DNA from: Bacillota bacterium
Lineage (GTDB): Bacteria > Bacillota_E > Sulfobacillia > Sulfobacillales > Sulfobacillaceae
Reading direction: 5' to 3'
Assembly (NCBI GenBank): GCA_021820165.1
Contig: JAKADW010000128.1
Span: forward strand, 1-6,508
Length of the DNA: 6,508 nucleotides
Shown: in pieces, positions 1 through 5,438 of the stretch
How positions within the stretch are numbered: position 1 is the stretch's first letter
Layout: every line of letters starts with the position of its first letter
Program-made: the position numbers and the translations under genes
Notes under the pieces: generated by a model
What the model was told of the DNA's origin: nothing
The model's input: only the letters and a program-made list of their open reading frames with translations
The model's database searches: none

Positions 1-1
1 G

Positions 2-741
2 ATTATCGATGCCCATGTCGACAATCGGGCCGCCGTCTATGCATACACGCTAAAGATTCTCTCCCAGATGAGAAGACGCCCGTCTTTACTGCGCCTACAA
101 AATTTGGTGTGGTCAGATGCAGGCCTTCTGATCCCCGAGGCTTTTCCCGGAGCCATCAGCGAAGAGGCATTGCGACCGTACGTTGATACTCGGCGTTTGC
201 CGTGGTCGGAATATCACGTCCACATCCGAGAAGAACCTGCGGCGGGCGCTACAGCGGGCAAAATCTTTAGGTGCCCTCGAATATCAGGTGGTGCAAGACG
301 AGGGACACGCTGACTCGTTCATGGACTCGCTCTTTGATATGCATACACGACGATCGGCTAAAAGCCCCTTGCAATCAGGACAACTCCGCACCGTCTTTTC
401 AAAGTTGCCGCATCACTACATGTCGCATATCTCGGATGCACTTAGCATCCCTCTCGATTGGAGGACCGATGGCCGCTTCAACATACGGATTCATCGAGCA
501 AGGCCGTCTTTATTGCTATCTCCGGGCTCACAATCCGGATTTGGGGCGCTGGTCACCAGGAAATTTGATGATGTACTCCTTGATCTGCCATGAATATGGT
601 CGCTTCCAGAACATCGACTTCATGCATGGAGCCAACGAGTACGCAACGAACCCCTGGGCTAACAGCGCCACACCGGAATATACGCTGAAGCTCTACAAAT
701 CGGGCCTACATCGGGCAATCCACAATAAGCTTCGAAGCTAA
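2..741 (+). pseudogene. GNAT-family (BioF2/CelD-like, Acetyltransf_6) protein, 5' partial, two frameshifts
   Basis: The gene enters from the left edge with no start in the window, and ends at TAA 739-741. Coding sense moves through three frames. Frame 2 runs to about 223 (ends near WSEYHVH), frame 3 from about 225 to 458 (SEKNLRRALQRAKSLG, a basic helix typical of the family), and frame 1 from 460 to 741 (GGPMAASTYGFIEQGRLYCY, then RWSPGNLMMY, then NIDFMHGANEYATNPWAN). This last part matches the usual end of Acetyltransf_6 domains: a D-G-x-P-x-A-A-x-x-G-F strand, a YYL-like strand, an SPG-x-L helix, then a 'DF..G...YK..W' block. Removing one base at about 224 and one at 459 gives a continuous domain of about 245 residues. 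Such proteins are acyl or aminoacyl transferases, often of polysaccharide or peptidoglycan pathways; the substrate cannot be told. It precedes the murJ-like gene by about 100 bases on the same strand. Whether the shifts are biological decay or sequencing error is open. Confidence 0.72.
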
Positions 742-830
742 CTTGGGCGGGCAACAATTTTAACGCCTGGGCTGAACGGAGTCCGATCACCGCCTTGGGG
801 AAGAGCCCTGTAGACCGCCGTCATGAAGCC

Positions 831-836
831 AGGGAG
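831..836 (+). promoter_or_regulatory. Ribosome binding site of the murJ-like gene
   Basis: AGGGAG lies 7 bases upstream of ATG 844. An in-frame ATG at 823 has no purine-rich stretch before it, so 844 is preferred as the start. Confidence 0.55.
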
Positions 837-843
837 ATACCAC

Positions 844-2227
844 ATGTTGCAGGTTTCCGCATTGGCCAAAGAGGCCCGTACAGCATGGCCCAAAAAGATC
901 CCCCGAGACTTCATAACAGTGGGGAGTGCCGCGCTCGCCAGCAAAGCTACCGGCTATATCCGTGAACTGGCCATGGCCTTCTATTTTGGCACCTCAATGT
1001 CCACGGATGCATGGCTCGTTGCCAGCGCCTTGCCCAATCTCCTGGTGCGGACAGTCTCGGGCGCGATTGACGAGCTGGTTGTCCCGCTCATCATCGAAGC
1101 CAAGAACCAGACCGATTACGATGAGCACCGATTCATCAACGAACTCTTCACGGTCATCACCGGGGCGGCACTGGTCCTCACCGTCGTCGCGGAGTTGGCT
1201 TGCCCCTGGATAGTTCGCGTAGTCGCCCCGGGATTTCATGGCTGGGAATTGGTCTTGGCCACTTTGATGAGCCGCATATTGGTGCCAACGTTTGCCTTCT
1301 GGCTCTGGTCAGGCTTATTTTCGGGTATTCTCCAGGCTCATGGCCTGTATTTCGTACCTGCCTGGGCACCGTTGTCCACTAATATCCTTCGAATTGCCTC
1401 GATTGCGTTGCTAGGATCACGCATGGGGATTGTCGGGGTGGCTTGGGGATTCTTGATTTCGACCGCTTTTCAGGCAGGAACGCTTACGGCCACCCTCGTC
1501 GCGCACGGCTTCCACCCAGCAGTGCGATTGACTCTCAAAGCATCGCCGACCGATCAGTTCTTTCGCCTAGCCACACCTATTTTACTGATCACGTCGGCGG
1601 GTAATGTCGGGTATCTCATCGACCGTATCCTCGCCTCATGGTTGCCGGTGGGCACGATTGCCGCGTTAAACTACGGGGCTCTGGTCAGCGCTTTGCCTTC
1701 CGTCATGTTGGTACTGCCTCTCTTGACGCCCATTTACACCGCCTTTCAGAGCATGCCAACGGCGGGCGCATGGGCGAGTGGACCCATCTCTTAGCACGTT
1801 CTCTGGTGCTTTTGGCCGGGGTGTCCCTCATTCTGAGTGTGGCCTTGATAATGGGTCATAAACCGGTCATTGCGTTCATTTACGGCCGGGGAGCGTTTCA
1901 TGTGAAGTCCGTGGCTCTCACGGGACAAATCCTCCCATATTTTTCGCTAGGCATTATCCCCGAAGTCCTCAGTCTCAGTTTTACCGCGCCTTGTTGTCAT
2001 TGAAGTCCACGTCCCGCCTATTCCCCGTGTTTTGCTTCTCTACCGCCACCGCCGTCCTCTTGGACCTTTTCCTCATTCACCCACTCCAGGGTCGTGGACT
2101 CGCTCTGGGCGTCAGCGGGGGCCAGTGGGCTCTGGCCATGGGAACGGGCTGGTCGTTGTACCACGCCTACAAGAGTCGGAAAACTCCCGATGGCAGTGAA
2201 TTTGCATCCCGAGTCCCGCCTTCCTAG
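844..2227 (+). pseudogene. murJ: MurJ/MviN-like lipid-linked precursor flippase, two frameshifts
   Basis: This is a multi-pass membrane protein of the MurJ/MviN branch of the MOP flippase superfamily, which flips lipid II or similar lipid-linked sugars across the membrane. The N-terminal signature is clear: GSAALASKATGYIRELAMAF, then a segment with TDAWLVASALPNLLVR and the GAIDELVVPLI helix. Coding starts in frame 1 and meets a stop at 1792-1794. The family sequence continues in frame 3 from about 1755 (LLARSLVLLAG, then IAFIYGRGAFHVKSVALTGQ, the conserved 'LFGRGAF' block) and meets TGA at 2001-2003. It continues again in frame 2 from about 1985 (RALLSLKSTSRLFPVF, LLDLFLIHPLQGRGLALG) to TAG 2225-2227. 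Adding back one base at 1755/1756 and one at 1984/1985 gives about 461 residues. That is shorter than E. coli MurJ (511), and the last one or two helices appear to be missing. As written, only a truncated product could be made. The symbol marks the family; a polysaccharide flippase role is equally possible. It converges with the bactofilin gene with 12 bases between them. Confidence 0.8.
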
Positions 2228-2239
2228 GCAGGGCGTCCA

Positions 2240-2950
2240 TTATTGAACCCGTACCGTGTCTTTCACCGTAGACTCGGGCGATACATTCAGTTGCTCACGG
2301 TATTCTAGCCGCTCTATCTGACACCGGGGTCCGATAGCCACCCGGTCTCCCCGCACCAATTTCGCTACCGTGTTTTCAAGCCGAATATCGTCACCCGATA
2401 CCTCCCCGACGAAGAGCCGCGGCTGTCGTCCCAAACGCCAACCAAACCCTGGTCTCACCGTAATGGAAGTGCCAGCCAACTCCCCCATCCGACTTTCGCC
2501 AGCGATATGAAATTCCACGGCATCCGCCGACACCAACCCTGGGCATTGAACGGCGCCCGACCATAACAACTGGTCAAGCGCGGCTTCACTGCCGATACGA
2601 AGACTTCCGCTGCCCTCTGCAGCGTTTCCGGTAAGTCGGCCACCAATCGTGAAGGAACCCGAGGTCTTACTGCAACCCCGAACCTCAATATCTCCCGACA
2701 CACGAACAGACCCACTAGTCTTCAGGTCGACCACGCGTAAATCGCCCACGATGGAAAGACTTCCCGACGTTTCCAACAAGTCCGCCTCAAGAGAGCCATG
2801 CCCCGATACCGAGCCGCTCGCATGCACCCGCCGAGCGCTCAAGGCCCCATCGATGCGCATCGATCCCGAGCCTTGAACCTCATCATATTGCCCACCCGCG
2901 ACGACCGCGCTTCCCGAAACCTTGATGGATCGGAGAGTCTGCTCTGTCAT
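2240..2950 (-). CDS. Bactofilin-like polymer-forming protein (YhbE/YhbF type)
   Basis: The 236-residue protein begins at ATG 2950 (MTEQTLRSIKVSGS). The reading frame is open 36 codons further upstream, but that part lies inside the yhbD-like gene. The ATG overlaps the TGA of that gene (ATGA), and AAAGGGG sits 8 bases before it. Residues 11-133 are a right-handed beta-helix-like repeat. SGS recurs at residues 12, 28, 45, 62, 79, 97 and 114, with SGA at 131, so nearly every turn is 17 residues, with V/I/L at alternate positions between turns. The C-terminal half (about 134-236) is also beta-rich but lacks the SGS mark. Bactofilins polymerise without nucleotide into filaments that act as scaffolds at the membrane; in Bacillus subtilis the related pair YhbE/YhbF has been tied to flagellar assembly. 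Only one such gene is visible here. There is no signal peptide, so a cytoplasmic location is expected. Confidence 0.82.
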   Translation of the reverse strand: MTEQTLRSIKVSGSAVVAGGQYDEVQGSGSMRIDGALSARRVHASGSVSGHGSLEADLLETSGSLSIVGDLRVVDLKTSGSVRVSGDIEVRGCSKTSGSFTIGGRLTGNAAEGSGSLRIGSEAALDQLLWSGAVQCPGLVSADAVEFHIAGESRMGELAGTSITVRPGFGWRLGRQPRLFVGEVSGDDIRLENTVAKLVRGDRVAIGPRCQIERLEYREQLNVSPESTVKDTVRVQ

Positions 2951-3567
2951 TCTCCTCGCCCCTTTTTCTGAATTTGTAACGCCCGCTCCCAAATGGCATC
3001 CGTCGCCTTCTTTGCCTGAGATAAAGAGACCCTCAAGGGGGGAACCGAAGATCCCCACCAGACAGCCTCCGGACGCTCGACGACCAAAAATCGCCAGACT
3101 GCCTGGTCATGCCACCCCACCACCCAAGCGGCCGGCTGGTCCATCCACTCCGTTGGCACAGACTCCAGAAACTCGGCCAGCGGATCCACGCCCCCCTCGT
3201 CGAGTCCCTGTTGTTCGGCAATCATCTCGGCCAATAGCCCTATCTTGGACATGTCGCCACGATCCCCGGATGCCAACCGTCCCTGAGCTAGGCGCACAGC
3301 CTTGATGGGTAGCGTTGCCACCCATTTGGCGGGATTCTTAATTTCTTGGGCCAGTTCATCGAGAGCCGCGTCTGTCTTGGCCGACTGAATCCAGCGAATC
3401 CGTTCCAAAATCGCCTCGCGTGGAAAAAATGTTTCCTGGCCCGTAAAGGTCGCCCGTCGAATGAACCAAGCTTCCGAGATGAGGCCCTTGCGCTTCCAGC
3501 GGTATAGCTGGCCATAGGAGATGTTTGTCTCCAGCAGCAGATCCTTTTTGCTAATAAGATCCTCCAT
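2947..3567 (-). CDS. yhbD: YhbD-like (DUF4004) protein with MerR-type helix-turn-helix
   Basis: The 206-residue protein starts at ATG 3567 (MEDLISKKDLL). In-frame ATGs at 3579 and further upstream exist, but only 3567 has a good Shine-Dalgarno, and the MEDLISKK start matches how homologues begin. Residues 4-30 form a MerR-like helix-turn-helix (LISKKDLLLETNISYGQLYR, then WKRKGLI). A conserved wing-like stretch with FTGQETFFP at 41-49 and a helix (REAILERIRWIQ) at 50-61 follow. The rest is mostly helical and ends in a basic tail. In Bacillus the yhbD gene precedes two bactofilin genes, and the same order and overlap are seen here, so it is probably a regulator or partner of the bactofilin. It overlaps the next gene by 4 bases, implying coupled translation. 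Its DNA target and ligand are unknown; a short palindrome just upstream of its own gene is a candidate operator. Confidence 0.82.
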   Translation of the reverse strand: MEDLISKKDLLLETNISYGQLYRWKRKGLISEAWFIRRATFTGQETFFPREAILERIRWIQSAKTDAALDELAQEIKNPAKWVATLPIKAVRLAQGRLASGDRGDMSKIGLLAEMIAEQQGLDEGGVDPLAEFLESVPTEWMDQPAAWVVGWHDQAVWRFLVVERPEAVWWGSSVPPLRVSLSQAKKATDAIWERALQIQKKGRGE

Positions 3568-3572
3568 GGCAT

Positions 3573-3577
3573 CCTCC
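3573..3577 (-). promoter_or_regulatory. Ribosome binding site that decides the yhbD start
   Basis: GGAGG on the minus strand lies 5 bases before ATG 3567. It overlaps an alternative ATG at 3579-3577, which itself has no Shine-Dalgarno. This favours the shorter protein (MEDLISKK start). Confidence 0.6.
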
Positions 3578-3583
3578 ATTCGC

Positions 3584-3612
3584 AACATAACACTGTTACA
3601 TCTAGAAAGCAA
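3584..3612 (-). promoter_or_regulatory. Candidate promoter of the yhbD-bactofilin pair, with a palindrome in the spacer
   Basis: On the minus strand TTGCTT (3612-3607) and TATGTT (3589-3584) are separated by 17 bases, a fair sigma-A-like -35/-10 pair. A palindrome TAAC-AGT-GTTA (minus-strand reading, 3598-3588) covers the end of the spacer and touches the -10 box, a place where MerR-type proteins often bind. The predicted transcript start would fall very near 3579, giving an extremely short leader before the Shine-Dalgarno at 3577-3573, which weakens the call. This is pattern matching only. Confidence 0.28.
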
Positions 3613-3623
3613 GCGGAACAACA

Positions 3624-3661
3624 GAAAAAGACGGCCGTAGTAGCCTTCAAACCCTGGCCAT
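3624..3661 (-). terminator. Weak Rho-independent terminator candidate after fni
   Basis: In the minus-strand transcript AUGGCC (3661-3656) can pair with GGCCGU (3636-3631), six pairs including one G-U, around a 19-base loop. CUUUUUC follows at once (3630-3624). The stem is short and the loop long, so termination may be partial. It sits 15 bases after the fni stop and before the candidate yhbD promoter, which fits an operon boundary. Confidence 0.35.
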
Positions 3662-3676
3662 TAAAATCGTTCGGCA

Positions 3677-4756
3677 CTATCTTCCCCGCCGGGCAAGCTT
3701 TCGGCGATATTCTCCATATCCGCGAAGTTCCAGCCAGTCGCCGGTCGACCCACCGACAATCGCCGGCTGATCTCCCACTTCGCTTATCGTGGCAGCCCCC
3801 ATCAACACGTGCAACATGCGCATGGTCTCATGTATTTCCGCTAACCATTGATCCAAGCGCTGATCGCCATCAGGTTCGGCGGCCAAACGCAATAGCGGCC
3901 CCGCTATTCCCACGGCCGTGGCCCCCATTACCAACGCCTTGACCACATCATGGCCGGTGCGGATCCCACCCGAAGCAACGATGGGAGACTTCCCCTGAAG
4001 TTCGGCCGCAACCTCGCCAAGACTGGCGGCCGTGGGTACACCCCACCTCAACCATTCTTCCTCCAACGGTTGATGTCGCCGCCAAGCCTCCACCGCGATG
4101 AAGTTAGTGCCGCCCAGCCCCCCAATATCGACGGCATTGGCGCCCGCATCGATAAACTGCCGAGCGCTAGGGCCCGTCATGCCCTGCCCCACCTCTTTCG
4201 CAATGATGGGGACTGGCGTCGCCTTCTGAAGGCCGCTGAGACGCTCTAAAAATCCACGAAACCGTCGGTCTCCTTCGGCCATAAACATCTCCTGGGCGGC
4301 GTTCCAATGAATCTGCAGAAAGTCGGCGCCGACCAGTTCCACGGCTCGCAAGGATCGCTCGATGTCGACCCCCATGCCTAGGTTGGCAATGACCACACCA
4401 TCGGGATTAATCTCCCGAACGACCGTATAAGACGCCGAGGCATCGGCCGATTGTAAAGCGGCGGTCTCGGATCCAACAGCCATGGCTAACCCATGGCGTT
4501 TTGCAAACGCCGCCAAGGTCGCGTTGATGCGCCCGGACTCCTCTGTGCCACCGGTCATCGCATTGATGATGATGGGCGACGCCAAATGCCGGCCAAGGAG
4601 CTCCGTTCCCAAAGACACTTGGTCGACATCTATCTCGGGTGCACTTCGAGGCAGCAAACGCACGTCAGCAAATCCCGTGCCTCCGACGTCAGGCAGTGAT
4701 TTTACGGCGGCAATATGTTCGTGCTTTCTCCGCGCACGGTCTTCCGTTTCGCCCAT
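3677..4756 (-). CDS. fni: Type 2 isopentenyl-diphosphate delta-isomerase (FMN-dependent)
   Basis: This cytoplasmic TIM-barrel flavoprotein interconverts IPP and DMAPP using reduced FMN and Mg2+, supplying the allylic primer for isoprenoids. With start ATG 4756 (MGETED) it has 359 residues, close to the roughly 350 of Bacillus Fni. Visible motifs: RKHEH at 10-14 (substrate diphosphate binding), INAMTGG at 64-70, VGSETAAL at 94-101, NLG at 125-127, HWNAAQE at 150-156 (Gln155 is the expected catalytic residue and Glu156 the metal ligand), KEVGQGM at 187-193, GGLGGTNF at 212-219, SGGIRTG at 262-268 and GIAGPLL at 283-289 (FMN phosphate). An in-frame ATG at 4789 would add 11 residues and also has a purine-rich leader. 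I prefer 4756 because RKxEH then lies near the N-terminus as in the family, with AAAAGGGG 9 bases upstream. The gene follows the COG2426-like gene by 45-78 bases and is probably co-transcribed with it. It looks intact. Confidence 0.94.
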   Translation of the reverse strand: MGETEDRARRKHEHIAAVKSLPDVGGTGFADVRLLPRSAPEIDVDQVSLGTELLGRHLASPIIINAMTGGTEESGRINATLAAFAKRHGLAMAVGSETAALQSADASASYTVVREINPDGVVIANLGMGVDIERSLRAVELVGADFLQIHWNAAQEMFMAEGDRRFRGFLERLSGLQKATPVPIIAKEVGQGMTGPSARQFIDAGANAVDIGGLGGTNFIAVEAWRRHQPLEEEWLRWGVPTAASLGEVAAELQGKSPIVASGGIRTGHDVVKALVMGATAVGIAGPLLRLAAEPDGDQRLDQWLAEIHETMRMLHVLMGAATISEVGDQPAIVGGSTGDWLELRGYGEYRRKLARRGR

Positions 4757-4834
4757 TCCCTGAATCCCCTTTTCTCGACTTTGCAACATTCCCTTCCCCG
4801 GACCAACACGCCATTGGAATCTCCCGAGCGTCAG

Positions 4835-5359
4835 TTACGGGCCCAAAATCAGGTGAATAACCCAGTGGCCCCCGTAAACAATGGCGACCGCCGACCACAT
4901 CATGCCAACCACGGTCGCGCCCAGGGTCCACGCCGGGCGAAATGCTAATCCCTTGCCAATCGCCACGCAAGCATAAGCGCCGAGGGCGGGGCATAAGGGG
5001 ATAAACATCAAGGGGCCATATCGGGAGACCCACCCTGCCCGTTTGTTGGCCCGCTCCACGTGGCGGGCAGCCCACGGCCAGTGCCACACGATTAAGTCGA
5101 GCCCCACCACGATGACCGGGATGGGCGCCAAGTTCGCCAACAACACGACCAGGGCCCCCAAGAAGCGGGGAAATCGAAGCGCCACCACCAAAGCAGCCGC
5201 TGGCTGGCACTCTAACACCACCGAGCTTCCCACCAGGCTAAGCGTCTGAAGAGGGCGACCGCTTAAATGTCCCAAAAAAAGCGCGGACAGCACTAACAAT
5301 GCTCCAATGCCTGAGGCGGCGATCATGTACTTCACACCCTGATTCCAGCCGCCCTGCAT
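4835..5359 (-). CDS. Small multi-pass membrane protein, COG2426 / 'small multidrug export' family (PF06695)
   Basis: The protein has 174 residues if it starts at ATG 5359 (MQGGWN). The adjacent ATG 5362 would add one residue but lies only 4 bases from AGGAGG (5372-5367), against 7 for 5359. There are about five hydrophobic segments. In numbering from ATG 5362 they are roughly 13-31, 43-63, 66-93, 116-136 and 145-173. Family-like features are a Glu just after the second segment begins (LECQPAAAL, where relatives have E-x-R-x-A-I-P), NLAPIP at 77-82, a polar basic loop (RHVERANKR) and the RYGPLMFIPLCPALGAY stretch at 114-130. The family name 'small multidrug export protein' rests on thin evidence; transport substrate and mechanism are not known. 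The gene lies 76 bases downstream of ppdK and just upstream of fni on the same strand, suggesting co-transcription with fni. Confidence 0.7.
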   Translation of the reverse strand: MQGGWNQGVKYMIAASGIGALLVLSALFLGHLSGRPLQTLSLVGSSVVLECQPAAALVVALRFPRFLGALVVLLANLAPIPVIVVGLDLIVWHWPWAARHVERANKRAGWVSRYGPLMFIPLCPALGAYACVAIGKGLAFRPAWTLGATVVGMMWSAVAIVYGGHWVIHLILGP

Positions 5360-5366
5360 CATTGCG

Positions 5367-5372
5367 CCTCCT
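5367..5372 (-). promoter_or_regulatory. Ribosome binding site of the COG2426-like gene
   Basis: A perfect AGGAGG on the minus strand stands 7 bases from ATG 5359 and 4 bases from ATG 5362. The spacing favours the second ATG of the ATGATG pair. Confidence 0.7.
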
Positions 5373-5392
5373 GTCCGCTACGTCATGATGAA

Positions 5393-5421
5393 GCCCGCAC
5401 ACGGCTATACCGCATGCGGGC
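5393..5421 (-). terminator. Strong hairpin between ppdK and the COG2426-like gene (terminator or attenuator-like)
   Basis: In minus-strand RNA the arms GCCCGCA and UGCGGGC pair perfectly, continue through two G-U wobbles (UG against UG) and then CGG/CCG. This gives a 12-pair stem closed by the loop UAUAG. On the plus strand the two wobbles become C-A mismatches, so the structure suits a minus-strand transcript. It lies 17 bases after the ppdK stop. The following bases (UUCAUCAUG) are not a real U-tract, so a classical intrinsic terminator is doubtful. Partial termination, 3'-end protection of the ppdK message or attenuation of the next gene are alternatives. Confidence 0.5.
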
Positions 5422-5438
5422 CCGATCTTGTGCCTCTA

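Noticed and set aside
742..843. Promoter or terminator between the GNAT-like and murJ-like genes
   Set aside because: I found no convincing -35/-10 pair or hairpin with a U-tract there; the two genes may simply share a transcript.
1750..1990. Programmed ribosomal frameshifting in the murJ-like gene
   Set aside because: Neither junction has a slippery heptamer or an evident downstream structure, and two such events in a row, in a flippase not known for it, are less likely than base loss.
2228..2239. Bidirectional terminator between the converging murJ-like and bactofilin genes
   Set aside because: Only 12 bases separate the stops and there is no hairpin with a T-run on either strand close by.
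2550..2920. DNA tandem repeat under the SGS ladder
   Set aside because: The repeat is at the protein level; the codons between SGS sites vary and I see no repeated DNA unit, so it is not a satellite or recent duplication.
2922..3305. 127-codon proline-rich open frame on the plus strand
   Set aside because: It is antisense to the yhbD-like gene; the Pro/Arg-rich composition is what a GC-rich shadow frame gives, and no ribosome binding site precedes it.
4689..5210. 173-codon minus-strand frame overlapping the COG2426-like and fni genes
   Set aside because: The competing frame encodes clear membrane segments and a perfect Shine-Dalgarno; this one has a Gly/Arg-rich shadow composition and would run into fni.
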